A stretch of DNA of 32,931 nucleotides from Kiritimatiellia bacterium (GTDB lineage Bacteria > Verrucomicrobiota > Kiritimatiellia > RFP12 > UBA1067), in the NCBI GenBank assembly GCA_017544725.1, contig JAFYDR010000305.1:1-32931 (forward strand), written 5' to 3'. Under the pieces are notes generated by a model. That model had not been told where the DNA came from. It worked only from the letters and a program-made list of their open reading frames with translations, and ran no database searches. This document shows positions 1 to 7,211 of this stretch, in pieces. Within the stretch, counting starts at the first letter, position 1. The number at the start of each line of letters is the position of its first letter. The position numbers and the translations under genes were made by a program.

Positions 1-322
1 AACACTCCTTGAACGGGAACTGCGAAAAGGCGATCGTGAACTTGCCCAGATCGTGCGATGCATAGAACACCTCCATCGATGTTCCGATGGAGGGCTTGTC
101 ATAGTTGATCAGCAGGATATCCGCATCGCGCACATCCTGCAGGTCAAACTCGACGATCTCGTTCGCGCTGTCCACCTCACGGTCTTTGAACGAACGCCGC
201 ATGGGATCCAGCAGGATAAACTGGTCGTTCAGCCGCACCTTCGCGATTTCGCGCCAGGTCTTCGATTGATCCGAAGATGCGTCCATGATCGGACCGCTCA
301 GATAGATTTTCTTTCGTGCCAT
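1..322 (-). CDS. Nucleoside 2-deoxyribosyltransferase-like protein (3' end cut by window edge)
   Basis: The first 107 residues of this gene are visible; it runs off the left edge. It opens with a short basic stretch and a YLSGPI motif, the beta-strand/loop that starts many NDT/PPNT-superfamily proteins. Further on is a D-I-L-L-I-N-Y-D-K-P-S segment leading into SIGTSMEVFYA. The GTSME glutamate is the position of the nucleophile in the N-deoxyribosyltransferase family, which swaps or hydrolyses bases on (deoxy)nucleosides. The ATG lies 8 bases after the stop of the RpiB-SHMT gene, with GGTGAG overlapping that stop, so the two are probably co-transcribed and translationally coupled. A nucleotide-salvage role fits the pentose/one-carbon neighbour. 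The substrate cannot be read from this fragment. It could also be a nucleoside-5'-monophosphate hydrolase of the same fold. Confidence 0.75.
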   Translation of the reverse strand, partial: MARKKIYLSGPIMDASSDQSKTWREIAKVRLNDQFILLDPMRRSFKDREVDSANEIVEFDLQDVRDADILLINYDKPSIGTSMEVFYASHDLGKFTIAFSQFPFKEC

Positions 323-330
323 GTCTCACC

Positions 331-2007
331 TCACGGAACCGGGAAACGCGCCACTAGCTGCGAGACCTCGGCGTGTACTTTCCTCTGCAACTCTTCATTC
401 TCGACATCGCCCAGGATGTTGCAGATCCAGTTTCCAATCTGCTCCATCTCCGAAAGCCCCATGCCGCGCGTCGTGACGGAAGCGGTTCCGATTCGGATGC
501 CGGATGTGACGAACGGGCTGTTCTGGTCGAACGGAATGGTGTTCTTGTTGCAGATAATTCCCGCATTGTCCAGCGCCGCCGCCGCGACCTTGCCTGTCAA
601 ACCGCTCTTGGCGACATTCACCAGCAACAGATGGTTGTCCGTACCGCCAGACACCAAGTGGAAGCCCCGCCGCAGGAAGATGTCCGCCAACGCTTTGCAG
701 TTCTTCACCACGTTCGCCGCATACTCCTTGAACGCCGGTTGCAGCGCCTCGCGGAAGCAGACCGCCTTACCCGCAATGATGTTCTCCAACGGGCCGCCCT
801 GCATTCCCGGAAACACCGCCTTGTCCAATGCCTTCCCGTACTTCTCTTTGCACATCACCAAGCCGCCGCGCGGTCCGCGCAACGTCTTGTGTGTTGTCGT
901 TGTCACGAAGTCAGCATACGGCACCGGACTCGGATGAGCACCGCCCGCGACCAATCCCGCGATATGCGCCATATCGACCACGAAGATCGCGCCGACTTTG
1001 TCCGCAATCGCACGAAAACGTGCAAAGTCGATCGTACGCGGGTAAGCGCTGGCGCCCGCCAAAATCAACTGAGGTTTGACCTCCAGAGCCTGTTTCTCCA
1101 GCGCATCGTAGTCCAGCATCTCCGTCTCCGGGGAAACGCCGTAAGGCACAATGTTGTATAGTTTGCCGGAGAAATTCACTGGCGAACCGTGCGACAGGTG
1201 ACCGCCCTGATCCAGACTCATCGACAGGATCGTGTCGCCAGGATTCAACACGGAGAAATAGACTGCCATATTCGCCGAAGACCCGCAGTGCGGTTGCACA
1301 TTGACATGCTCTGCACCAAACAACTCCTTTGCACGTTCAATCGCCAGCGTCTCAACCGCATCGACAGGGAGGCATCCACTGTACCAACGATGCGCGGGAT
1401 ACCCTTCCGCATACTTGTTCATCAGCACGCTGCCGGACGCCATGCGCACCGCTTTCGACGACGTATTCTCAGAGGCGATCAGGTTGATCGTCGTATCCTC
1501 CTGCGCAATCTGGCCTTTGATCGCATCGTAGATTTCTCGATCGACCTCCGCCAGATACGCTACCTCCGAGACACGCGCTCCACGCTCCGCCTTCTCTAGA
1601 CGACGGACGTGCCGTTCCCCGTTCGAGAACGGCGTAGAAAGGAACGTCTCCGCAATCTCTACGGCGGTCTCTGCTGACAACGAGCCGGGAAGAGTCAACA
1701 CGTTCGCGTTGTTGTGCGAACGAGTCAACTCCGCCTTCTCCGCCGTGTCGCAAACCGCAGCACGGATTCCCGCAAAACGGTTCGCCGCGATCGACATACC
1801 GATACCCGTCTTGCAGACAAGAATCGCCATATCCGCACGGCCTTCGGTTACCGCTTGAGCAGCCGGAACCGCATAGTCAGGGTAGTCCACAGAGTTCTCG
1901 TCATCCGTCCCCAGGTCTTCCACCTGATCTCCGCGCCTACGCAAAAAATCCAAAATCGCGGCTTTCACAGCCAAGCCGCCATGGTCGCATCCAAGTATGA
2001 CTTTCAT
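331..2007 (-). CDS. Fusion of ribose-5-phosphate isomerase B and serine hydroxymethyltransferase
   Basis: This 558-residue protein has two complete enzymes in one chain. Residues 1-140 are RpiB: GCDHGG at 6-11, catalytic cysteine C65 in [10 protein letters not shown] (most RpiBs have CGTGIG), and SHNNANVL near 98. RpiB interconverts ribose-5-phosphate and ribulose-5-phosphate. Residues about 150-558 are SHMT (PLP enzyme, serine + THF to glycine + methylene-THF): LIASEN at 177-182, NKYAEGYP near 198, DMAH at 345-348 and the PLP lysine K374 in [14 protein letters not shown]. About 410 residues is normal for a whole SHMT, and no stop or frameshift separates the halves. The SHMT substrate loop reads HRWYSGC where most have K-R-Y-Y-G-G-C. 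The ATG follows GGAGAAAA. An NDT-like gene follows 8 bases downstream. Both motif sets look intact, so both activities are probably live. Confidence 0.93.
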   Translation of the reverse strand: MKVILGCDHGGLAVKAAILDFLRRRGDQVEDLGTDDENSVDYPDYAVPAAQAVTEGRADMAILVCKTGIGMSIAANRFAGIRAAVCDTAEKAELTRSHNNANVLTLPGSLSAETAVEIAETFLSTPFSNGERHVRRLEKAERGARVSEVAYLAEVDREIYDAIKGQIAQEDTTINLIASENTSSKAVRMASGSVLMNKYAEGYPAHRWYSGCLPVDAVETLAIERAKELFGAEHVNVQPHCGSSANMAVYFSVLNPGDTILSMSLDQGGHLSHGSPVNFSGKLYNIVPYGVSPETEMLDYDALEKQALEVKPQLILAGASAYPRTIDFARFRAIADKVGAIFVVDMAHIAGLVAGGAHPSPVPYADFVTTTTHKTLRGPRGGLVMCKEKYGKALDKAVFPGMQGGPLENIIAGKAVCFREALQPAFKEYAANVVKNCKALADIFLRRGFHLVSGGTDNHLLLVNVAKSGLTGKVAAAALDNAGIICNKNTIPFDQNSPFVTSGIRIGTASVTTRGMGLSEMEQIGNWICNILGDVENEELQRKVHAEVSQLVARFPVP

Positions 2008-2042
2008 TTTTCTCCAAACGTGTGGGGTTGAAAAACGACTTT

Positions 2043-2072
2043 ATCATACCATTCTTCCCGCATTCAAGGCAA
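2043..2072 (-). promoter_or_regulatory. Candidate sigma70 promoter of the RpiB-SHMT gene
   Basis: On the minus strand, TTGCCT (2072-2067) is followed after 18 bases by TATGAT (2048-2043), about 35 bases ahead of the ATG at 2007. The -10 is good; the -35 is weaker. No riboswitch-like fold was recognised in the short leader. Confidence 0.45.
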
Positions 2073-2182
2073 GAATGGAATTCCAGCTATGGAGAAGCGC
2101 CGTTGCGAGGGCGCATCTGCGTATTTCACCCATTCCGTACACACGAGAGGATTTTGGAAACAACAGGAACAACTTGAAGACA

Positions 2183-2197
2183 GGCGGCAAAGCCGCC
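2183..2197. repeat. GGCGGC-type short hairpin
   Basis: Perfect 6-bp stem GGCGGC-AAA-GCCGCC. It is one of several hairpins with this core in the window (also 15669, 17648, 22363, 25476), here inside the MITE-like element. Confidence 0.7.
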
Positions 2198-2238
2198 AGC
2201 TGAGAAGCTGAAAAGCTGAGAGGCTAACAGAGAAGCGG

Positions 2239-2276
2239 GGCGGCAATGAAGAGAGAAAAATGAAGAATGAAGGATG
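2239..2276. repeat. Dispersed GGCGGCAATGAAGAATGAA-type intergenic repeat
   Basis: A 38-bp block that aligns with 15629-15666 in the same orientation with few mismatches. Both start GGCGGCAATGAAGA and continue with degenerate TGAAGAATGAA units. Related degenerate units occur at 15684-15708 and 29804-29833. It is non-coding; six-frame readings give only low-complexity peptides. Confidence 0.65.
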
Positions 2277-2537
2277 TCGCGTGTCGTTTGTTGCGTGTCA
2301 TCAAAAATATTCGAATGGGAGTGACGCGCTTCGTCGCATCCGTTGCGTGACGACGATGCCATGGTTGACGAAATCGAAAGTTATCCCCATGAACGTTCTC
2401 GCGCACGGTGAGAGCGAGTTAGCCCGCGCTCTAAAGACAAGTTGTTTTTTTAAGTTGTTTCTGTTGTTTTCATTTTCAAAAAACGACAGCGAAAAACACA
2501 GATGCGCCCGCCGTTGCGATGTTAGGCGCGCTTTTGC

Positions 2538-2566
2538 TTGATTCAGGATGATGATTTTGCTATGGT
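2538..2566 (+). promoter_or_regulatory. Candidate sigma70 promoter of the small protein-M16 peptidase unit
   Basis: TTGATT (2538-2543), 17-base spacer, TATGGT (2561-2566). It lies just outside the right direct repeat of the MITE-like element. Transcription would start near 2573 and leave a leader of about 138 bases before the ATG at 2711. Confidence 0.5.
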
Positions 2567-2710
2567 AGGTGGGTCTTGAAGACGAGTGTCCTCAAGACAT
2601 TTGCGAGGCGTAGGATTGGTGAATACTGCACACCTTACGAGATGCACGTGTACCTATTGCCAATCTTTTACGCCGATGGAACCATCCAATTCAATGGCAG
2701 GGAGGATAAA

Positions 2711-2947
2711 ATGAAAGAACAAAAGCTTGTCTGTTTTAATGTGGATACGAATCCTACAAAATGGGATGTACCATTGTATGCGGATTTTGCTGCGGGTTGG
2801 CGTATTGTTTCCTATCAAACGGCAGGTGCTGGTGCTGGTGGTAAATACAGAGACGTCTATGGATTTCTTGTCACTGTCTTACTCGAAAGAGATCCGGTAA
2901 AAAAGCCCACTTCGCCAAAGAAATCGCCCAAAAACAAAGCATTATGA
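2711..2947 (+). CDS. Small protein of unknown function (78 aa)
   Basis: I chose the ATG at 2711 because GGGAGG lies 6 bases upstream; an in-frame TTG at 2576 would add 45 residues but has no ribosome binding site. The protein has a compact front half with W18 and W30 and a central IVSYQTAGAGAGG stretch followed by YGFLVTVLLER. It ends in a lysine/proline-rich tail (KKPTSPKKSPKNK). There is no signal peptide, membrane segment or cysteine pair. It ends 24 bases before the M16 peptidase start, so the two probably share a transcript. Codon use resembles the neighbours. I do not recognise a family; the Gly-rich motif followed by a hydrophobic strand suggests a small folded beta-rich protein, which is a guess. 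Confidence 0.6.
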   Translation: MKEQKLVCFNVDTNPTKWDVPLYADFAAGWRIVSYQTAGAGAGGKYRDVYGFLVTVLLERDPVKKPTSPKKSPKNKAL

Positions 2948-2971
2948 CTTGATTGAAATAAGGAGGACGAT

Positions 2972-5827
2972 GTGATTGCGGAAATCGCTGCGGTGATGTT
3001 TGGGTTCAAAGTCGAGTCCATTACGAATGTTCCGGATGTCAATGGCCGGTTGTGGCGGATGACGTACGAGAAGAACGGGGCGGAGCTGGTGTGGCTTGAG
3101 CGCGATGACGAGGTGAAGACGTTCGTCATCGCGTTCAAGACGTTGCCGGAGGACGACACAGGCGTGGCGCACATCCTGGAACACTCGGTTCTGGCGGGTT
3201 CCGAGAAGTATCCGGTCAAGAGTCCGTTCGACGAGATGCGCAAGAGTTCTGTCCGTGTGTTCATGAATGCGATGACGGCGCGGGACGTGACCTTCTATCC
3301 GTTCTCGACACGCAACGACAAGGACTTCCTGAATCTTGCCGACGTGTACCTCGACGCCGTGTTCCATCCGCTCTCGATCCGAAACCCGTTGCCTTTCAGG
3401 CAGGAAGGCTGGCATTACGAGCTAGATGCGAAGACAAAGAATCTCTCCGTAAACGGCGTCGTTTTCAACGAAATGAAGGGTGTGTACGCTTTGCCGGACA
3501 GTATCGCCTATCGGGAACTGATCTGCGCCCTGTATCCCGATGTCGTCTATGGACATGACTCGGGCGGGAAACCGGAGAATATCCCGGACCTCACGTATGA
3601 GAAGTACCGTGCATTCCACAGACGGTTCTACCATCCCTCCAACGCCCGGATTTTTCTAGACGGCAGGATTGAAATCAACGACATCCTCAAAAAGTTGGAT
3701 GCCGTACTTTCACCATACGACCGGCTTGAGGTTAACGCACACATCGGTTTGCAGGCACCGGTTTCGAGGTCGTTGCGCCTACCGTATGAATCGGCGAACT
3801 GCGACCACAAGACGATATTTGTACTGGGATGGTCCGTTGGAACAATCACCGATGACCCCGCATATATCCATGCGCTGGATATCTTGGTCGAATATCTGTG
3901 CGGCTCGAATGAAGCTCCTTTGAAAAAAGCGTTGCTCAAGAAGCATTTGTGCAAGGATGTTTCGATGGGCAATATCGAGTACAAGCAGATCCCCCTGTAT
4001 CTTATCTTGAAGGACACATCCGATGAACAGCTTGACGAATGCAGGAAGGTTGTCCGGGAGACGTTGGAGAAAATTGCCACGGAAGGATTTGACAAGGATC
4101 GGCTAGGGGCCATCATCAACAGGGACGAATTCTCTGAACGAGAGTTGAATACAAGTCGCCCGAAAGGGTTGCATTATTTTTCACGGGTCTTGCGACAATG
4201 GTTGTATGGCAGAGATCCGTTACCGACGTTGAACCTGACGGAAACCTATCGCAGACTTCGCGAGGGGGTTACGGACGGCTGGTTCGAGAAGATCGTCCGC
4301 GAGCAGATATTGGCGAGCGGACACAAAATCGAAGTTGTTCTGACGCCTGACGCAGGGTTGACAAAGGTGAAGGCGGATAAGGTTAAACGTGCTTTGCAAC
4401 AGAAGCGTGATGCCATGTCCGCAGAGGATCTGGCTGGTATCGCGAGTGAGGTACAACGCCTAAAAGAGTACCAGTCCCGTCCCGATACAAAAGAGGACAT
4501 TGAAAAGATTCCTCGCTTGACGAGCAAGGAACTTGCGCCCAAGGGGATTCCCTCGTACGGGAAAATGAAAGAGGTTGACGGAACGACGTACATTCAAACG
4601 AAGTCATCCGCCGATGGCGTGTTCTATCTGACGTTTTACTTTCCGATGGATGGATTCGAGGAGTCTGAGCTTCTGGGGATGCCATTGTTCGCGAGGCTTC
4701 ACGGCAAGCTGAGGACTTCAAAACACTCGGCATTCGAATTGCAGACACTGGTCGCGGCCAATATCGGCAGGCTTTTCTACTCCACGGTATCTACGGAGCG
4801 TGGACGGTATTTCAAGGTCACGATGGCGGGCTTGACGGGCAAGGCGCAGACGGCATTGGATCTTTTGTATGAGATTCTGTTTGAAACGCGGTTCGACGAT
4901 ACCCGGGAAATCGAGACAATTCTCCGGCAGAAACAACTGGACGCCGAGCGTAACGTCTCAGGGGACGGGCGTGAGTTGGGATTGCGGGTTACGAAGCGCA
5001 CTTTCTCCGAACGATGGGCAAGTGCGGATGTCCTTCAAGGCGAGAAGCAGTTGCGGTGGTTGCAGAACGCCAAGGCGGATGAACGGATGTCAAAATTCTA
5101 TCAGGGTATCGGCGAAAGGCTCTTCACGAAGGACGGATTGGTAGTGTCGTTTACCGACAATCTGCCGCTGGATATGGAAGCCGTTGTCCGCAAGGAATTC
5201 AATCAGGGCAAACAACCCAAGGTGAACATCGCCATTGCAGAACCTACGGAACAGGCGTTCTCGATCGCCGGGGATACCAGTTTCGCGGTATGGTCTGCGG
5301 AACTACCGGCGGGTGTCAGGTTGACGGGACCGATGCGCGTTGCCTGTAAGATACTATCGCTCGAATACCTACATCGCGAAGTGCGCGAAATCGGTGGCGC
5401 GTATGGAATCATGATCCAGGCAACGGCGAACGGGACGATAGACGGGTATTCCTATCGAGACCCCAATCCCGTCCGAACCATCCAGACAATCAGCAAGGTC
5501 GGAGAAGCCTTGCGGAAGTTTGTCAATTCGGGAGCGGATCTCGACCGGTATATCGTTTCGACAATCGCAGCGATGGAACCCTATCGTCCTCCAGCAGAAG
5601 AGGCGGCACGTGCGGCAGAGATGCACACGGAGCGCTGGAGCAACGAGGATGAGGACCGAATCCGCGCTGAAGTGCTGTCCACGACAAAGGAACAACTGCT
5701 GGAGGTCGCAACTATGCTGGACACCATTGCCCCCAAAGCGAAGACTTGCATCGTCGGCGGTGCGAAACAACTGTCCAACGTAAAAGCGAAAACCGTTGTA
5801 CCGGTCGTTCCCAAAGATACAAAATGA
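2972..5827 (+). CDS. M16C metallopeptidase, presequence-protease (PreP)-like
   Basis: A 951-residue zinc peptidase of the insulinase superfamily, close to the usual PreP length. The inverted zinc motif is H67-I-L-E70-H71, in the PreP-type context VAHILEHSVLAGSEKYPVKSPF without a break. The third ligand is E167 in VFNEMKG. A second, inactive-type half follows, with an RPPAEEAARAAE-type C-terminal helix. PreP-like enzymes form a closed chamber and degrade unfolded peptides of up to about 65 residues. There is no signal peptide, so cytoplasmic peptide turnover is likely. The start is GTG with AAGGAGG 6 bases upstream; the overlapping ATG at 2970 is followed at once by a stop. It lies between the small protein (24 bases) and the RAYT gene (45 bases). 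It appears full-length and functional. Confidence 0.93.
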   Translation: MIAEIAAVMFGFKVESITNVPDVNGRLWRMTYEKNGAELVWLERDDEVKTFVIAFKTLPEDDTGVAHILEHSVLAGSEKYPVKSPFDEMRKSSVRVFMNAMTARDVTFYPFSTRNDKDFLNLADVYLDAVFHPLSIRNPLPFRQEGWHYELDAKTKNLSVNGVVFNEMKGVYALPDSIAYRELICALYPDVVYGHDSGGKPENIPDLTYEKYRAFHRRFYHPSNARIFLDGRIEINDILKKLDAVLSPYDRLEVNAHIGLQAPVSRSLRLPYESANCDHKTIFVLGWSVGTITDDPAYIHALDILVEYLCGSNEAPLKKALLKKHLCKDVSMGNIEYKQIPLYLILKDTSDEQLDECRKVVRETLEKIATEGFDKDRLGAIINRDEFSERELNTSRPKGLHYFSRVLRQWLYGRDPLPTLNLTETYRRLREGVTDGWFEKIVREQILASGHKIEVVLTPDAGLTKVKADKVKRALQQKRDAMSAEDLAGIASEVQRLKEYQSRPDTKEDIEKIPRLTSKELAPKGIPSYGKMKEVDGTTYIQTKSSADGVFYLTFYFPMDGFEESELLGMPLFARLHGKLRTSKHSAFELQTLVAANIGRLFYSTVSTERGRYFKVTMAGLTGKAQTALDLLYEILFETRFDDTREIETILRQKQLDAERNVSGDGRELGLRVTKRTFSERWASADVLQGEKQLRWLQNAKADERMSKFYQGIGERLFTKDGLVVSFTDNLPLDMEAVVRKEFNQGKQPKVNIAIAEPTEQAFSIAGDTSFAVWSAELPAGVRLTGPMRVACKILSLEYLHREVREIGGAYGIMIQATANGTIDGYSYRDPNPVRTIQTISKVGEALRKFVNSGADLDRYIVSTIAAMEPYRPPAEEAARAAEMHTERWSNEDEDRIRAEVLSTTKEQLLEVATMLDTIAPKAKTCIVGGAKQLSNVKAKTVVPVVPKDTK

Positions 5828-5872
5828 AAGACTCTCGCACTTGCGGCTTCTTCGAGGGGAGTGGAGAGAGAT

Positions 5873-7051
5873 ATGCCTGATTATCCCATGAAAGAAACCA
5901 TCCATTCCATGCTCCGACGGTGCGTTGACTGGGATTATACGCAACCCTGCATCTACATGATCACAGTGGTGTTGGCAGACCGACAGAGCCAAGCGTTAGG
6001 TGCTGTAATCGGCGATGGCATCGCCGATCACGGAACGCATGGGGGTGGACTGCCAACAGCGGCACATTGCGAACTGACTGACTTGGGGAAGGCTGTAGAG
6101 CAATGTTGGGAGGCGATACCGCGCTTCTATCCGCAGATACAGATTCTGGGCAAGCAGGTGATGCCCGACCATTTCCACGGTATCCTGTGGGTGAAGGAAC
6201 CGCTTGCCTCTCACCTAGGGCACATCATCAAGGGGTTCAAGCTGGGATGCAACAAGGCTGCGCGAAGGATTACCAACAATATTGGCGAACAAGAAACCGG
6301 CCTCTTTGCCGAAGGCTTTCAGGACACCATCCTTTTCAGCCAAGGACAGCTCGAAAAGATGATCAGCTACATCAAGGCGAACCCGTTACGTCTCGCCATC
6401 AAGCGGGCGATACCGGGGCTGTTCACGATGGTAAGGAACCTCAAGGTTTCGGTGATGATATCACCGGAAACAGAACCCGCTGACCAGCGGATTCTCCATT
6501 TCACGGCCATCGGGAACAGATCGTTGCTAAAGCGACCGATGGTGCAGGTGCAATGCTCACGGCGATACCTCAACTACAAGCGCGTTCCAAAGCCCGGCGG
6601 CGGGCTGATGATTGCGCGTGATGCGGGCGGGGAGCCGATCATCGAATCCGTCACGCACGAATACGAAGAATTGCGCGACAGGCTTTTGGCGACAGCCCGT
6701 CACGGCGCAGTACTCATCTCACCCTGCATTTCCGACGGGGAACGGCAGATTGCCCGCGAGGCATTGAAGGCGGGGTTGCCGCTCGTCACCATGCAAAACA
6801 AAGGGTTCTCGAAACTGCAGAAGCCAAGCGGTCGATATTTCGATGCCTGCGCCGCAGGGCAACTCCTCATGCTCGCCCCCGCCGCATGGCCATACATTGT
6901 CGGCGAAAAGCGGATGACCCGCGATGACGCCCTCGCCATGAACCGACTCTGCCAATGGTTGGCTGGGGAGGGAGCCGCCTCAATCGACTACAAAGGGCGC
7001 ACACCGATCAATATCGACCGGATGGCACTCGATGCCGCAAGAGGGGCGTGA
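5873..7051 (+). CDS. REP-associated tyrosine transposase (RAYT, Y1/HUH family) with C-terminal DprA/SLOG-like region
   Basis: A 392-residue protein. The HUH motif is H100-F-H102 in MPDHFHGILWV, and the nucleophile is Y166 in MISYIKANP; these define the single-tyrosine Y1 transposase fold that cuts and joins single-stranded DNA at REP palindromes. Residues about 45-60 (VIGDGIADHGTHGGG) are encoded by a perfect palindrome (6008-6028) matching the ones downstream of the gene. Residues about 190-392 form an extra region with HGAVLISPCISDGERQIAREA and GLPLVTMQNKGF, which resembles a Rossmann/DprA-like nucleotide-binding fold; its role is unknown. The ATG at 5873 has GGAGAG upstream; an in-frame GTG at 5861 is the alternative. 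RAYTs are usually domesticated single-copy genes that maintain REP families rather than true insertion sequences. Confidence 0.88.
   Translation: MPDYPMKETIHSMLRRCVDWDYTQPCIYMITVVLADRQSQALGAVIGDGIADHGTHGGGLPTAAHCELTDLGKAVEQCWEAIPRFYPQIQILGKQVMPDHFHGILWVKEPLASHLGHIIKGFKLGCNKAARRITNNIGEQETGLFAEGFQDTILFSQGQLEKMISYIKANPLRLAIKRAIPGLFTMVRNLKVSVMISPETEPADQRILHFTAIGNRSLLKRPMVQVQCSRRYLNYKRVPKPGGGLMIARDAGGEPIIESVTHEYEELRDRLLATARHGAVLISPCISDGERQIAREALKAGLPLVTMQNKGFSKLQKPSGRYFDACAAGQLLMLAPAAWPYIVGEKRMTRDDALAMNRLCQWLAGEGAASIDYKGRTPINIDRMALDAARGA
6008..6028 (+). repeat. REP-like palindrome inside the RAYT coding sequence
   Basis: Arms ATCGGCGATG and CATCGCCGAT around one central G form a perfect 10-bp stem. 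It is followed by CACGGAAC and a GGGGG-TGGAC stretch, echoing AACAGAAC and GGGGGAC after the copy at 7070-7090. It is read in frame as part of the transposase. Confidence 0.75.
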
Positions 7052-7069
7052 CAGCGATGGGCGAGGAGG

Positions 7070-7182
7070 ATCGGCGATAATATCGCCGATAACAGAACAC
7101 ACAAACGGAGGGGGACCCGCCGACGCCGATAACAGAACGCGAAAACGGAGGGAGTTCTGTTGTCGCCGATATTATCGGCGAC
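7070..7182. repeat. REP/BIME-like palindrome cluster downstream of the RAYT gene
   Basis: Three units are visible. Unit 1 (7070-7098) is a perfect 10-bp palindrome, ATCGGCGATA-A-TATCGCCGAT, followed by AACAGAAC. Unit 2 (7125-7138) is a half copy, GCCGATAACAGAAC, 40 bp after the matching bases of unit 1; both are followed by AAACGGAGGG. Unit 3 (7154-7182) is inverted: GTTCTGTT and then a perfect palindrome GTCGCCGATA-T-TATCGGCGAC. Units 1 and 3 form a head-to-head pair, as in BIMEs. The cluster lies between the RAYT stop and the convergent acyltransferase stop, where it could also act as a bidirectional terminator or mRNA stabiliser. Confidence 0.85.
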
Positions 7183-7211
7183 CTGGCGGTTTTACACGCC
7201 TAGCCCGCTTT

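Larger units (their letters stand above)
2109..2508. mobile_element. MITE-like inverted-repeat element, copy 1, flanked by an 11-bp direct repeat
   Basis: A 400-bp non-coding element. Its left end (2109-2178) starts GGGCGCATCTGCG and contains GGAAACAACAGGAACAACTT. Its right end (2413-2508), read on the opposite strand, starts GGCGCATCTGTG and contains GAAAACAACAGAAACAACTT. The ends are therefore imperfect inverted repeats of about 65-95 bp. The sequence CGCCGTTGCGA lies immediately outside both ends (2098-2108 and 2509-2519), as expected for a target-site duplication. The centre holds a GGCGGC-AAA-GCCGCC hairpin, AGCTG-rich repeats and an AATGAAGAATG block. The right module carries a hairpin around GAGTTAGCCCGCGCTC and then a T-rich stretch. 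No plausible protein is encoded. A second copy lies at 22436-22722 in the opposite orientation. Confidence 0.75.

Noticed and set aside
53-1161. Plus-strand frames over the start of the window
   Set aside because: Shadows of the NDT-like and RpiB-SHMT genes on the minus strand.
2260-2541. A 93-codon frame inside the first inverted-repeat element
   Set aside because: It is built from repeat sequence, crosses the element boundary and the flanking duplication, and has no ribosome binding site.
2573-2710. Riboswitch in the leader of the small protein-M16 unit
   Set aside because: No match to a riboswitch core I know, and no clear terminator/antiterminator pair.
5861-7051. Classical insertion sequence at the RAYT gene
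   Set aside because: No terminal inverted repeats or target duplications around the gene; HUH/Y1 and adjacent REP palindromes point to a RAYT instead.
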